The notes under the pieces were generated by a model, which was not told the DNA's origin, ran no database searches, and saw only the letters and a list, made by a program, of their open reading frames with translations. Both the position numbers and the translations under genes were made by a program. Of a stretch of DNA of 64,000 bases, positions 15,150-24,329 are shown piece by piece. Origin of the DNA: Roseovarius arcticus (GTDB lineage: Bacteria > Pseudomonadota > Alphaproteobacteria > Rhodobacterales > Rhodobacteraceae); assembly GCF_006125015.1 (NCBI RefSeq), contig NZ_SZZN01000001.1, positions 2,666,001-2,730,000 on the forward strand, in the 5' to 3' direction. The first letter of the stretch is position 1. Each line of letters opens with the position of its first letter.

Positions 15150-15908
15150 ATGGGCATTCTCGAAGTCAAGAACGTGAACAAGCGTTTCGGCGGCCTTCAA
15201 GCGCTGGGGGACGTAAACCTAAGCGTTGCGGAAAATACCGTCCACGCCATTATTGGCCCCAACGGTGCAGGCAAATCCACCCTGCTGAACGTGCTGGTGG
15301 GCAAACTCATCCCAGACACCGGATCGGTCATGTTCGACGGCCAATCGGTGCTGGGGCGCAAGCCCTATGAGATCAACCAAATGGGCATTTCCCGCGTGTT
15401 CCAGACGCCCGAAATCTTTGGCGATCTGACTGTGCTGGAAAACATGATGATCCCGATTTTTGCCAAACGCGATGGATCGTTCCGCATGCATGCGATCGAG
15501 GCCGTCGGCAGCGAGCGCGCGGTGATCGAGCAGGCCGAACATATGCTGGAGAGTCTGAACATGGCCAACCAGCGCCACAATCATTCGGCTTCGATGAGCC
15601 GTGGCAACAAGCGGCGGCTGGAAATCGGCATGTGCCTTGCACAAGAGCCGCGCCTCTTGTTGCTGGACGAGCCGACGGCAGGCATGGCGCGCGCCGACAC
15701 CAACAACACCATCGACCTGTTGAAACAGATCAAAGAAGAGCGCGACATCACCATCGCCATCATCGAGCACGACATGCATGTGGTGTTCAGCCTTGCCGAG
15801 CGGATCACCGTGCTGGCGCAGGGATCACCGCTGGTCGAGGATACACCGGACAAGATCAAGGGCCACCCCAAGGTGCGCGAAGCCTATCTGGGCGAGTCTG
15901 CCGACTGA
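15150..15908 (+). CDS. HAAT ABC transporter ATPase 1 (LivG-like)
   Basis: A 252-residue nucleotide-binding subunit. Walker A is GPNGAGKST, Walker B LLLLDEPTAG, and the switch His lies in I-I-E-H-D-M-H-V-V. The ABC signature, normally LSxGxxR or LAYGxQR, reads MSRGNKRRLEIG: the central Gly is kept, but an Arg sits where a Gly, Tyr or His is usual. The C-terminal end K-V-R-E-A-Y-L-G-E is typical of LivG. AAGGAAACG is the ribosome binding site. It pairs with the next ATPase as a heterodimer. Confidence 0.88.
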   Translation: MGILEVKNVNKRFGGLQALGDVNLSVAENTVHAIIGPNGAGKSTLLNVLVGKLIPDTGSVMFDGQSVLGRKPYEINQMGISRVFQTPEIFGDLTVLENMMIPIFAKRDGSFRMHAIEAVGSERAVIEQAEHMLESLNMANQRHNHSASMSRGNKRRLEIGMCLAQEPRLLLLDEPTAGMARADTNNTIDLLKQIKEERDITIAIIEHDMHVVFSLAERITVLAQGSPLVEDTPDKIKGHPKVREAYLGESAD

Positions 15909-15958
15909 CGCCCAGCGCGCCGGATACGCCCCAGACGCCCCACACGAGGACCTAAATA

Positions 15959-16714
15959 ATGACCGACAAACCTGATTTTTCTAACAACGCCAATATGGCC
16001 GCCACGGCCCCCGCCTTCCTTTCGGTCTGGGGCATGCAGGCCTATTACGGCGAAAGCTACATCGTCCAGGACATTAGCTTTAACGTCCACGAAGGCGAAA
16101 TTCTGGCCCTGCTGGGCCGCAACGGCGCGGGCAAGACGACGACACTGCGCGCCATTGCCCGCATGGACAATCCGCAACTGAACCACGGCGAGATTTGGCT
16201 GGATCACAAGCCACTGCACAAAATGAAGAGCTATGAGGCAGCCGTCGCCGGTATCGGCCTCGTGCCAGAGGATCGCTGCATCATTCCCGGCCTCACGGTC
16301 GAGGAAAACCTCCAACTGGCGCAGATCGCACCGCCTATTGGCTGGTCGCTTGAGCGCTTGTACGATTTATTCCCCCGCCTTGCCGAGCGCCGCAAGCAGG
16401 ACGGCGTCACACTGTCGGGCGGCGAGCAGCAGATGCTGGCCTTGGCGCGTGCGCTAGCCCGCGATATCAAGGTGCTGCTGCTGGACGAGCCCTACGAGGG
16501 GCTGGCACCTGTTATTGTCGACGAAATCGAGAAAACTCTGCGCATTATCAAGGCACAAGGCATCACAACCGTGATCGTTGAGCAGAACGCAGTGCGCGCG
16601 CTGGAGCTGTCTGACCGCGCCGTGATCCTTGACACTGGCGGCATCGTCTTTGACGGTAGTGCTGCCGAGGTTCTGAACGACGAGAAGCTGCGCGCAGAAT
16701 ATCTGGCGATTTAG
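15959..16714 (+). CDS. HAAT ABC transporter ATPase 2 (LivF-like)
   Basis: A 251-residue nucleotide-binding subunit. An extra ~20-residue polar N-terminus precedes the usual [14 protein letters not shown] beginning. Walker A is GRNGAGKTT, the signature [15 protein letters not shown] is canonical, Walker B is [12 protein letters not shown] and the switch motif reads V-I-V-E-Q-N. It ends with E-Y-L-A-I as LivF proteins do. It lies 62 bases before acs in the same direction. Confidence 0.9.
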   Translation: MTDKPDFSNNANMAATAPAFLSVWGMQAYYGESYIVQDISFNVHEGEILALLGRNGAGKTTTLRAIARMDNPQLNHGEIWLDHKPLHKMKSYEAAVAGIGLVPEDRCIIPGLTVEENLQLAQIAPPIGWSLERLYDLFPRLAERRKQDGVTLSGGEQQMLALARALARDIKVLLLDEPYEGLAPVIVDEIEKTLRIIKAQGITTVIVEQNAVRALELSDRAVILDTGGIVFDGSAAEVLNDEKLRAEYLAI

Positions 16715-16776
16715 CCCAATGCGGCCTTTGGACCGCGTCTCATTCGCCAGCACTCAAAGTTACAAAGGTCATTTCT

Positions 16777-18726
16777 ATGCCTGATACAACATATCCGCCG
16801 TCAAAAGAGTTCGCCAAGTCCGCGCATGTCAATGCAGACAAGTACGAGAAGATGTACGCCGCTTCGATCAAGGATCCCGAAGGTTTTTGGAAGGAGCACG
16901 CGCAGAAACTTGACTGGATAGAGCCGTTCACCAAGGTCAAGAAAACGTCCTTCGAATTGGGCGGTGTCGATATTCGCTGGTTCGAGGACGGCGTGATGAA
17001 CGTCGCGGCCAACTGCATTGACCGCCATTTGGCCACGCGCGGCGACCAGACCGCGATCATATTCGAGCCGGACGAGCCTACCGACCCAGCCCAGCACATC
17101 ACCTATAACCAACTGCACGAAAAGGTGAATCGCTTTGCCAACGTGCTGCTAAGCCAAGGCATAATGCGCGGCGACCGTGTGGTAATCTATCTGCCGATGA
17201 TCCCCGAGGCGGCCTATGCCATGCTGGCCTGCGCACGCATCGGCGCCGTCCACTCCATCGTCTTTGCGGGCTTCTCGCCCGACGCGCTGGCCAACCGCAT
17301 CAACAATTCGGGCGCCAAGGTTGTCATCACCGCCGACGAGGCCCCCCGCGGTGGCCGCCGTACAGCGCTTAAATCCAACACCGATGCGGCGTTGCTACAT
17401 TGTGACGACAAGGTGCGCTGCCTCGTGGTAAAGCATACCGGCGGCCAAACGACATGGATCCAAGGCCGCGATATCGACGTCAAGGCGCAGATGGAGCAAG
17501 CCAGCCCTGACTGTCCCGCCCGGCCTATGAATGCCGAGGACCCACTGTTTATTCTTTATACTTCCGGCTCCACCGGACAGCCCAAGGGCGTTGTCCACAG
17601 CTCAGCCGGCTATCTGCTTTATGCGGGCCTCACGCATAAATATGTATTCGATTATCACGATGGCGACGTGTTCTGGTGCACCGCCGATGTCGGCTGGGTC
17701 ACGGGCCACAGCTATATCATCTATGGCCCGCTGGTGAATGGCGCGACCACCGTCATGTTTGAGGGCGTGCCGACCTACCCCGATGCCAGCCGCTTCTGGC
17801 AGGTCTGCGAAAAACATAAGGTCAATCAGTTCTACACCGCCCCGACCGCGATCCGCGCATTGATGGCGCAGGGCAAAGAGTTCGTCGAAAAATGCGATCT
17901 ATCGGACCTCAAGGTGCTGGGCACTGTGGGCGAGCCGATTAATCCCGAGGCTTGGAATTGGTACAATGACGTCGTCGGCAAAGGCACGCGCCCAATCGTC
18001 GATACGTGGTGGCAGACCGAAACGGGCGGGCACCTGATGACCCCCCTTCCCGGTGCCACGGCGACCAAACCGGGCAGCTGCACCAAGCCATTCTTTGGGA
18101 TCGAGCCTGTCATTCTAGATGCGACATCTGGTGAGGAAATCAGCAGCGTCGAGGCCGAAGGTGTCTTGTGCATCAAAGACAGCTGGCCCGGCCAGATGCG
18201 TACCGTCTACGGCGATCACGAGCGTTTCGAGAAGACGTATTTCAGCGACTACAAAGGCTACTACTTCACTGGTGACGGCTGTCGCCGCGATACGGATGGC
18301 TACTACTGGATTACTGGCCGGGTCGATGACGTTATCAACGTATCGGGCCACCGCATGGGCACGGCAGAGGTCGAATCGGCCCTCGTCGCGCATCCGGACG
18401 TAGCCGAGGCCGCAGTCGTCGGCTATCCGCACGAGATTAAGGGTCAAGGCATCTATGCCTACGTGACCGTAATGAACGGGGTCGAGCAGACGGAAGAGCT
18501 ACGCAAAGAGCTTGAGAAATGGGTGCGGACCGAAATCGGCCCAATCGCCAAGCCGGACTTGATTCAGTGGGCGCCCGGCCTGCCCAAGACCCGCTCAGGC
18601 AAGATCATGCGCCGCATCCTGCGCAAGATAGCGGAAAACGACTTTGACACGCTGGGCGATACTTCAACGTTGGCCGATCCGGCGGTCGTCGACGATCTGA
18701 TCGGAGGCCGGAAAAGCCTTGGCTAA
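16777..18726 (+). CDS. acs: Acetyl-CoA synthetase
   Basis: A 649-residue AMP-forming ligase, the usual length, making acetyl-CoA from acetate, ATP and CoA through acetyl-AMP. Motifs seen: [15 protein letters not shown] (P-loop, ~265), [10 protein letters not shown] (acyl pocket), [28 protein letters not shown], and near the C-terminus [11 protein letters not shown], whose Lys is the known acetylation site that switches Acs off. W-W-Q-T-E-T is the acetate-type pocket rather than the propionyl-CoA synthetase form. It is the last gene of the importer operon, which supports use of the imported compound as acetate or a close relative. Confidence 0.97.
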   Translation: MPDTTYPPSKEFAKSAHVNADKYEKMYAASIKDPEGFWKEHAQKLDWIEPFTKVKKTSFELGGVDIRWFEDGVMNVAANCIDRHLATRGDQTAIIFEPDEPTDPAQHITYNQLHEKVNRFANVLLSQGIMRGDRVVIYLPMIPEAAYAMLACARIGAVHSIVFAGFSPDALANRINNSGAKVVITADEAPRGGRRTALKSNTDAALLHCDDKVRCLVVKHTGGQTTWIQGRDIDVKAQMEQASPDCPARPMNAEDPLFILYTSGSTGQPKGVVHSSAGYLLYAGLTHKYVFDYHDGDVFWCTADVGWVTGHSYIIYGPLVNGATTVMFEGVPTYPDASRFWQVCEKHKVNQFYTAPTAIRALMAQGKEFVEKCDLSDLKVLGTVGEPINPEAWNWYNDVVGKGTRPIVDTWWQTETGGHLMTPLPGATATKPGSCTKPFFGIEPVILDATSGEEISSVEAEGVLCIKDSWPGQMRTVYGDHERFEKTYFSDYKGYYFTGDGCRRDTDGYYWITGRVDDVINVSGHRMGTAEVESALVAHPDVAEAAVVGYPHEIKGQGIYAYVTVMNGVEQTEELRKELEKWVRTEIGPIAKPDLIQWAPGLPKTRSGKIMRRILRKIAENDFDTLGDTSTLADPAVVDDLIGGRKSLG

Positions 18727-18732
18727 CCGGTA

Positions 18733-18763
18733 GCGCCCCGTTGGCTATCTGGCTACGGGGCGC
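18733..18763. other. Stem-loop between convergent acs and queF
   Basis: Perfect 9-bp arms GCGCCCCGT (18733-18741) and ACGGGGCGC (18755-18763) with a 13-base loop, lying 7 bases after the acs stop and just before the queF stop. Neither strand has a U-tract after it, so it may be an mRNA 3'-end stabiliser or a weak bidirectional terminator. Confidence 0.5.
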
Positions 18764-18770
18764 AAAGGTT

Positions 18771-19235
18771 TCATCCGCGTCCGCGATAGGGCGGCACGCC
18801 CTGATCGGGAATCCAGACGCCGTCCGGCGCGACGCCCGTCTGATAGAATACGTCGATCGGAATGCCCCCGCGCGGATACCAATAGCCGCCGATGCGCAGC
18901 CATTTCGCCTCAGTGAATTCCGCGATGCGGCGCCCGATACTGACGGTGCAATCCTCGTGAAACGCGCCATGATTGCGGAAACTCCCCAGATACAGCTTCA
19001 GCGATTTACTCTCGACCAGCCAATTGCCTGGCACATAGTCGATCACCAGATGGGCAAAATCGGGCTGGCCAGTCATCGGGCACAGCGACGTAAATTCGGG
19101 CGCGACAAAACGCACATTATAGAGCGCATCAGCCTGCGGATTCTGCACCCTCTCCAATTCGGCCTTGGCCGGATCATCGGGAAGCGCGGTATTCGCGCCG
19201 AGCTGTTTCAGGTCGCTGTAAATATTTTCGCTCAT
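18771..19235 (-). CDS. queF: NADPH-dependent 7-cyano-7-deazaguanine (preQ0) reductase
   Basis: A 154-residue unimodular QueF, which reduces the nitrile of preQ0 to the amine preQ1. The catalytic Cys and Asp are in [11 protein letters not shown], and the QueF motif [16 protein letters not shown] follows. The fold is T-fold like GTP cyclohydrolase I. It is the last gene of queC-queD-queE-queF and converges on acs. Confidence 0.96.
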   Translation of the reverse strand: MSENIYSDLKQLGANTALPDDPAKAELERVQNPQADALYNVRFVAPEFTSLCPMTGQPDFAHLVIDYVPGNWLVESKSLKLYLGSFRNHGAFHEDCTVSIGRRIAEFTEAKWLRIGGYWYPRGGIPIDVFYQTGVAPDGVWIPDQGVPPYRGRG

Positions 19236-19253
19236 CTCGTCTCCTATCGCGGC

Positions 19254-19976
19254 CTAAACGCCGCGTTTGTTTCCCCATAGCATGACATGCAGCTGGGGTA
19301 GCACGCGCGCCGCGTGCCAACGATCCGCGATCACCAGATCAACCAGCCACCGCATCCGCGCGTCGATACCGGGCAGGTCGACGGCGGCGCTGTCATCGCC
19401 GGGTGGGGGCGGTGTGTGATTGCCGGGCTGCAAGTAAACTGGCAAATCAGGATGGCGCGCGGCCACATCGCGCGCATAAGCGTAGTCGGCATCATCGAAC
19501 ACCACGATCTTTAGCACGGTGGCGGCACCCTGCGCGGCATCCACGCACTCTTGCAGCATCGCCCAGTCAGTCTGCATTTCCGATGATGGCGGCTTGGGGC
19601 TAAGGACCAGCATATCCAGCTGCGAAAACCAGTCCCTGGATACCGATCCTTGTGTTTCCAGAGCAAACCCATAGCCGCCCTCGCGCCCCATCTCGATCAA
19701 ATCTCCAAATGGCTGGATCGCTGGATTGCCGCCTGACAGCGTCACAGTCAGCGGCTGGCCACCCGACAGGCGGCGCACCTCATCCATGACCGCAGACGCG
19801 CTCATCGGGGTCCAATCATGGCGGTATTCGCTATCGACAGCATGCAGGCTATCGCACCAGACGCAGCGATAATCGCAGCCGCCCGTCCGCACGAAAACCG
19901 TTGGCACACCGATCAGCGCACCTTCGCCTTGTATCGTGGGGCCGAAAATCTCAGATATGCGGATTGCATCGCTCAT
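19254..19976 (-). CDS. queE: 7-carboxy-7-deazaguanine synthase (radical SAM)
   Basis: A 240-residue radical SAM enzyme converting 6-carboxytetrahydropterin to 7-carboxy-7-deazaguanine. The cluster motif C-D-Y-R-C-V-W-C (CxxxCxxC) is at about residues 33-40, preceded by I-Q-G-E-G and [15 protein letters not shown] binds SAM. The last third, with a run of Pro and Gly, is variable. Its start overlaps the queD stop by 4 bases (ATGA). Confidence 0.94.
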   Translation of the reverse strand: MSDAIRISEIFGPTIQGEGALIGVPTVFVRTGGCDYRCVWCDSLHAVDSEYRHDWTPMSASAVMDEVRRLSGGQPLTVTLSGGNPAIQPFGDLIEMGREGGYGFALETQGSVSRDWFSQLDMLVLSPKPPSSEMQTDWAMLQECVDAAQGAATVLKIVVFDDADYAYARDVAARHPDLPVYLQPGNHTPPPPGDDSAAVDLPGIDARMRWLVDLVIADRWHAARVLPQLHVMLWGNKRGV

Positions 19977-20329
19977 GGCCGGTATTCAGCCCATGTTTTC
20001 GGCGTCTCGCTAACCTTAATGGCTGCCGTTTCCGGCCAGCGGGCGGCGCACCAATCATATAGGTGCTTGGCCAGTTGCTCGGCGGTGACGCAATCATCGC
20101 CCAGCACATCGTTCAAATGGCGATGATCCAGAGTGTCGTCAATGTACCGCTTCAGCGGCGCCAGTTCGAGGTAGTCCCGGACAAATCCATGTTGGTTCAG
20201 CGTGTCCGACGCCAGTTCGACCACCGCGACATAATTGTGCCCATGCAACCTGGCGCATTGGTGATCTTCGGGCAGACCAAAGAGCTGGTGAGACGCCGAG
20301 AAGTGGAATTCCTTAGTGATGCGATACAT
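19973..20329 (-). CDS. queD: 6-carboxy-5,6,7,8-tetrahydropterin synthase
   Basis: A 118-residue QueD. Zinc-binding His residues appear in H-F-S-A-S-H-Q-L and L-H-G-H-N-Y; the catalytic Cys is in [10 protein letters not shown], and D-H-R-H-L-N-D carries the third conserved His cluster. It converts dihydroneopterin triphosphate to the tetrahydropterin used by QueE. It starts 3 bases after the queC stop and overlaps queE. Confidence 0.95.
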   Translation of the reverse strand: MYRITKEFHFSASHQLFGLPEDHQCARLHGHNYVAVVELASDTLNQHGFVRDYLELAPLKRYIDDTLDHRHLNDVLGDDCVTAEQLAKHLYDWCAARWPETAAIKVSETPKTWAEYRP

Positions 20330-20332
20330 ATC

Positions 20333-21028
20333 CTACCCTTCCGTTCCGGTGGCCACGCGCCAAAAATCGGCGTCGGCATAGATCGTGGGGTCAACAATGC
20401 CCGCCAGATGAAACGCCTCGCGCCGTTCAACGCAGGTGCCGCAGCGCCCGCAATGCAGATCGCCGCCCTTATAGCACGACCATGTCTGGTCAAACGGCGT
20501 TCCATGCTTGGCGCCGTCAATGGCGATATCGGCCTTTGAGCCATGAACATAGGGCGTCAGCAGTTGCACCTCTGCGTAGCCGTCCATGGCCCGGTCCTCC
20601 ATTGCCTGAAAGGCCGCAATGAAATCGGGTCGGCAGTCGGGATAGATAAAGTGATCGCCGCCGTGCACGGCAGTTGCCACCGCATCCACTTTCTGCGCCG
20701 CTGCCATGCCAAAGGCGATGGCCAGCATTATCGCGTTGCGGTTTGGCACCACGGTAACCTTCATCGTATCTTCGGCGTAATGGCCGTCTGGCACCTCGAT
20801 ATCGTCGGTCAGGGCGCTACCACCGAGGGCGGCCCCGACGCTCGCAATATCGATAATATGGTGGGGAACGTCCAATCGCTGCGCACATTGGGCGGCAAAA
20901 GCCACCTCTTTGGAATGGCGTTGGCCGTAGTCAAGAGACAGCAACGCGTGCAGATTGCCCTCTGCCGCAATGCGATGGGCAAGCGCTACAGAATCCATCC
21001 CGCCGGAGCAGATGACTATCACTTTCAT
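20333..21028 (-). CDS. queC: 7-cyano-7-deazaguanine (preQ0) synthase
   Basis: A 231-residue QueC. The PP-loop ATPase motif C-S-G-G-M-D-S-V is at the N-terminus, and the zinc-binding Cys set C-Y-K-G-G-D-L-H-C-G-R-C-G-T-C is near residue 195. It makes preQ0 from 7-carboxy-7-deazaguanine and ammonium. It is the first gene of the operon; AAGGACACGAC precedes the ATG. I see no preQ1 riboswitch in the leader upstream (21029-21118). Confidence 0.96.
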   Translation of the reverse strand: MKVIVICSGGMDSVALAHRIAAEGNLHALLSLDYGQRHSKEVAFAAQCAQRLDVPHHIIDIASVGAALGGSALTDDIEVPDGHYAEDTMKVTVVPNRNAIMLAIAFGMAAAQKVDAVATAVHGGDHFIYPDCRPDFIAAFQAMEDRAMDGYAEVQLLTPYVHGSKADIAIDGAKHGTPFDQTWSCYKGGDLHCGRCGTCVERREAFHLAGIVDPTIYADADFWRVATGTEG

Positions 21029-21118
21029 GTCGTGTCCTTGTTTTGAGCGGGTAGGCTGCGACCGCGTATACCCTGCATTTAAGGGTGCGCCGCGCCCAAG
21101 GCAACCCGCCCGGCCGCG

Positions 21119-21355
21119 TTATCGGGTGATCAAGTCGCCGTCGATAGGCATGGCGGTGCCGATTACGTCATGGGACAGCGGACTACCTCGCCAGAGGCCT
21201 TTTCCCCGATCTCAGCAGCGTTGATGACGCCGCCCATGGGCTGCTTTTCGCCCAAGAGGTCGGCGATTGCAGCCTCGCGCCCTGTGCAATATCCCAGCCC
21301 GGATTTCTCGGATCGAGCCAGTGACAAGCGCTATCTTTCCTACCAGATCCGTCAT
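21119..21355 (-). pseudogene. Remnant of an SDR-family gene, probably 3-hydroxybutyrate dehydrogenase
   Basis: Pieces of a short-chain dehydrogenase lie in three frames within 237 bases. From an ATG at 21355: M-T-D-L-V-G-K-I-A-L-V-T-G-S, the standard SDR beginning with the nucleotide-binding TG. A second frame gives E-A-A-I-A-D-L-L-G-E-K-Q-P followed by a degraded V-E-E-I-G segment, which in the family comes ~200 residues later. A third frame ends D-V-I-G-T-A-M-P-I-D-G-D-L-I-T-R-stop, the SDR C-terminus (usually ITGxxLPVDGGW). The catalytic Ser-Tyr-Lys region is gone. The L-L-x-x-x-Q-P then V-E-E-I arrangement suggests 3-hydroxybutyrate dehydrogenase, which is inference. This fills most of the 465-base gap 21029-21493. 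Confidence 0.65.
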
Positions 21356-21493
21356 TTCAGGCCCCTTTCGCCGTCGCGCAGCGCTGCGCAGGCCATCCCA
21401 TGCACAAACCCGGTTTTCTATGGCGGCGGCATGACATATAAGCGGTCGAAATCATAGCGCGCCAAAAGGCGCGCAAGCCGTTCGAGGATACCA

Positions 21494-21979
21494 ATGCCAA
21501 AGAAAACGCATGACGACGACGTCGCCTTCATCAAAGCGCTGGCCGAGCTGCTCAATGAAAACGAGCTGACTGAACTTCAGGTCAAGCGCGCATATGGCGA
21601 GGACGACAGCCTGAACGTGCGCGTCAGTCGCAAGGTCGAGGCGGCGCCGCAATACTTGGCGCAGGCACCTGTGCCGCAGCTTGCCGCGCCGGTCGCAGGC
21701 TCTGTCCCCGCACCTGCCACCCAAGGCGAAGATCCCGCCAGCCATCCCGGCGCGGTTACTTCGCCCATGGTCGGCACCGTCTATACGCAGGCCGAGCCGG
21801 GCGCGCCGTCCTTTGTATCCGTTGGTGATAAAGTGTCCGAGGGCGACACCCTGCTGATCATCGAGGCGATGAAAACGATGAACCATATTCCCGCCCCACA
21901 CGGCGGCACGGTCAAGCGTATCCTCGTCGAGGATGGCGCCGCGGTCGAGTATGGCGCACCCCTGATGATTATCGAATAA
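21494..21979 (+). CDS. accB: Biotin carboxyl carrier protein of acetyl-CoA carboxylase
   Basis: A 161-residue BCCP. The C-terminal biotinyl domain (residues ~85-161) holds E-A-M-K-T-M-N-H-I, whose Lys is biotinylated, plus S-P-M-V-G-T-V at its start and G-A-P-L-M-I-I-E at its end. The N-terminal ~50 residues form the assembly domain, and an Ala/Pro/Gln linker joins them. It carries carboxyl-biotin from AccC to the transferase in fatty acid synthesis. It is 10 bases from accC. Confidence 0.96.
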   Translation: MPKKTHDDDVAFIKALAELLNENELTELQVKRAYGEDDSLNVRVSRKVEAAPQYLAQAPVPQLAAPVAGSVPAPATQGEDPASHPGAVTSPMVGTVYTQAEPGAPSFVSVGDKVSEGDTLLIIEAMKTMNHIPAPHGGTVKRILVEDGAAVEYGAPLMIIE

Positions 21980-21989
21980 GGCACCAGCA

Positions 21990-23339
21990 ATGTTCGACAA
22001 AATCTTGATCGCCAACCGGGGCGAAATCGCCCTCAGGGTCATCCGCGCCGCGCGCGAAATGGGCATCCATAGCGTCGCCGTGCATTCCACTGCCGACACA
22101 GACGCGATGCATGTACGCATGGCGGACGAGAGCGTCTGCATCGGCCCGCCCCCCGGCATCGACAGCTATCTGTCGATCCCCGCGATCATCGCGGCTTGCG
22201 AGGTGACGGGCGCGCAGGCGATCCATCCCGGTTATGGCTTTCTGTCCGAAAACGCAGCTTTCGTGCAGATTGTCGAAGATCATGGCCTGACATTCATCGG
22301 CCCTACGGCCGAGCACATCCGCGTCATGGGTGACAAGATCACGGCCAAGGAAACAATGCGCCAGTTGGGCGTGCCGTGCGTGCCGGGCAGCGAGGGCGGC
22401 GTTCCGAACTTGGCCGAGGCCAAGCGTATTGGCGACGAAGTCGGCTATCCGGTCATTATCAAGGCAACTGCCGGCGGCGGCGGCAAGGGCATGAAGGTCG
22501 CTCAGAACGCTGGCGAAATGGAGCGCGCATTTCAGACCGCGCGCGCCGAGGGCAAATCAAACTTTGGCAATGACGAAGTCTATATTGAGAAATATCTGAC
22601 CACGCCGCGCCACATCGAGATTCAGGTTTTCGGTGATGGCAAAGGCCGCGCGGTTCATTTGGGCGAGCGGGACTGCTCACTTCAGCGGCGCCACCAAAAG
22701 GTATTCGAGGAGGCCCCCGGCCCCTCAATCACCGAAGAGGAGCGCGCGCGTATTGGCGCAATCTGTGCTGATGCCGTGGCTCGTATTAACTATACTGGCG
22801 CTGGGACGGTAGAATTCCTTTATGAAAATGGCGAATTCTACTTCATTGAGATGAACACACGCCTTCAGGTCGAGCATCCGGTGACCGAAGCGATCTTTGG
22901 TGTCGATCTCGTACGCGAACAGATTCGCGTCGCCGCGGGACTGGAAATGGATTTCCATCAGGACCAGCTGAAAATCAACGGCCACGCTATTGAGGTCCGC
23001 ATCAATGCCGAGAAGCTGCCGGAATTCGCGCCACGCCCCGGCAAGATTACGCAATTTCACGCGCCCGGAGGTCTTGGCGTGCGTATGGATAGCGCGCTTT
23101 ATGACGGCTACACCATCCCGCCCTACTACGATTCGCTGATCGGTAAGCTGATCGTCCACGCCCCCGACCGCCCCGCAGCGCTGGCGCGGTTGAATCGGGC
23201 CTTGGGCGAGCTTATCGTCGACGGCGTCGATACCACAGTGCCCCTCTTCCACGCGCTTTTGCAGGAAAAGGATATCTTGACCGGAGAATACAACATTCAC
23301 TGGTTAGAGCACTGGTTGGAGACGAACCTGCGGGGATAA
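21990..23339 (+). CDS. accC: Biotin carboxylase of acetyl-CoA carboxylase
   Basis: A 449-residue biotin carboxylase of normal length. MFDKILIANRGEIALRVIRA begins the protein; H-P-G-Y-G-F-L-S-E-N, the Gly-rich ATP loop K-A-T-A-G-G-G-G-K-G-M, E-R-D-C-S-L-Q-R-R-H-Q-K, and E-M-N-T-R-L-Q-V-E-H-P-V-T-E are all intact. The length and the lone accB partner fit the acetyl-CoA carboxylase rather than a propionyl-CoA carboxylase alpha subunit. Confidence 0.97.
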   Translation: MFDKILIANRGEIALRVIRAAREMGIHSVAVHSTADTDAMHVRMADESVCIGPPPGIDSYLSIPAIIAACEVTGAQAIHPGYGFLSENAAFVQIVEDHGLTFIGPTAEHIRVMGDKITAKETMRQLGVPCVPGSEGGVPNLAEAKRIGDEVGYPVIIKATAGGGGKGMKVAQNAGEMERAFQTARAEGKSNFGNDEVYIEKYLTTPRHIEIQVFGDGKGRAVHLGERDCSLQRRHQKVFEEAPGPSITEEERARIGAICADAVARINYTGAGTVEFLYENGEFYFIEMNTRLQVEHPVTEAIFGVDLVREQIRVAAGLEMDFHQDQLKINGHAIEVRINAEKLPEFAPRPGKITQFHAPGGLGVRMDSALYDGYTIPPYYDSLIGKLIVHAPDRPAALARLNRALGELIVDGVDTTVPLFHALLQEKDILTGEYNIHWLEHWLETNLRG

Positions 23340-23352
23340 GGCCACGGGCGAA

Positions 23353-24006
23353 ATGATGAAGGATGACGACTTCTCCCTGACGCCTGAACTCTTGCTACAT
23401 GCCTATGCTGCCGGCGTTTTCCCCATGTCCGAAGGGCGCGACGACCCCGAAATTTTCTGGGTCGATCCCCATAAGCGGGGGGTATTGCCACTGGACGGCT
23501 TGCACATCTCGCGCAGCTTGGCCAAGAGGATGCGGCGCGGCGGATATCATGCGACCCTCAACATCGATTTCGCGGGTGTCGTCGATGCCTGCGCAGACAG
23601 GCCCGAGACGTGGATTAACGCAGAAATTCGAGCGCAATACATCGCGCTGCATATGCTGGGCCATGCCCACTCTTTGGAAATCTGGCAGGATGACGCGCTG
23701 GCCGGTGGCGTCTATGGCGTAAGCTTGGGGGCCGCATTCTTTGGCGAGAGCATGTTTTCGCGGCGAACGGACGGATCAAAACTGGCACTGGTTCATCTCG
23801 CCGATCACCTCAGGCGCTGTGGCTTTGCCCTGTTTGATACACAGTTTCTGACCGATCATCTGGCCAGCCTCGGCGCAGTAGAAATCACCCGCGCGTCCTA
23901 CCGGTCGCAACTGGCCGCCGCACTGGACAGACCTGCGGCGGTGACGCGGTACGCGCTGGATACGTCGCCTTACTCAATTTTGCAGCGCAGCACCCAGATG
24001 TCATAG
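23353..24006 (+). CDS. aat: Leucyl/phenylalanyl-tRNA--protein transferase
   Basis: A 217-residue transferase that adds Leu or Phe to proteins with N-terminal Lys or Arg, marking them for ClpAP by the N-end rule. Motifs: A-A-G-V-F-P-M-S-E, F-W-V-D-P-H-K-R-G, T-W-I-N, G-H-A-H-S-L-E-I-W, G-G-V-Y-G-V-S-L-G-A-A-F-F-G-E-S-M-F-S and F-D-T-Q-F-L-T-D-H-L-A-S-L-G. It is 13 bases after accC. Its 3' end overlaps the convergent DUF2155 gene by 37 bases. Confidence 0.96.
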   Translation: MMKDDDFSLTPELLLHAYAAGVFPMSEGRDDPEIFWVDPHKRGVLPLDGLHISRSLAKRMRRGGYHATLNIDFAGVVDACADRPETWINAEIRAQYIALHMLGHAHSLEIWQDDALAGGVYGVSLGAAFFGESMFSRRTDGSKLALVHLADHLRRCGFALFDTQFLTDHLASLGAVEITRASYRSQLAAALDRPAAVTRYALDTSPYSILQRSTQMS

Positions 24007-24329
24007 CGTGGATGGTCGAGCGCATTCAGCGCTGGCGACGATGCGATCATCCAACCTGAGAATATCGGCGCATCCTGCCCCTCTTCGCGGATCGTCAGGA
24101 AAGCAAAAGCGTCTGCCGCCGGATCACCCTGCGGATAGCGGCACTGTGCCATCTCGACGGTCAGCGGCCCAAATTGAGCCTGCTCGCCCGGTCCAAGCGG
24201 TATGTCGATCACATCGCCCGACAGCTTTTCCAGGCCGCGCAGGATGGCGCCCGTGCCAACAGCCGCATTCTCTTGCGCAGTTGACGCCAGCGGCAAAAGC
24301 GCGGCAAAGCAGATCGCGATTAGTCTCAT
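23970..24329 (-). CDS. DUF2155 family exported protein
   Basis: A 119-residue protein with a signal peptide (MRLIAICFAALLPLASTAQ). The mature part fits DUF2155, an alphaproteobacterial envelope family: L-R-G-L-E-K-L-S-G, C-R-Y-P-Q-G-D-P-A-A-D-A-F-A-F-L, F-S-G-W-M-I-A-S-S-P-A-L-N-A-L-D-H-P-R-Y-D-I-W-V-L-R-C. The family function is unknown. Its ATG overlaps the mlaD stop by 4 bases. The last 37 bases overlap the 3' end of aat on the opposite strand. Confidence 0.9.
   Translation of the reverse strand: MRLIAICFAALLPLASTAQENAAVGTGAILRGLEKLSGDVIDIPLGPGEQAQFGPLTVEMAQCRYPQGDPAADAFAFLTIREEGQDAPIFSGWMIASSPALNALDHPRYDIWVLRCKIE

Noticed and set aside
18733..18763. Hairpin after acs as a standard rho-independent terminator
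   Set aside because: No run of T follows on either strand; listed only as a stem-loop.
21029..21118. preQ1 riboswitch ahead of queC
   Set aside because: I found no pattern resembling known preQ1 aptamers in the short leader.
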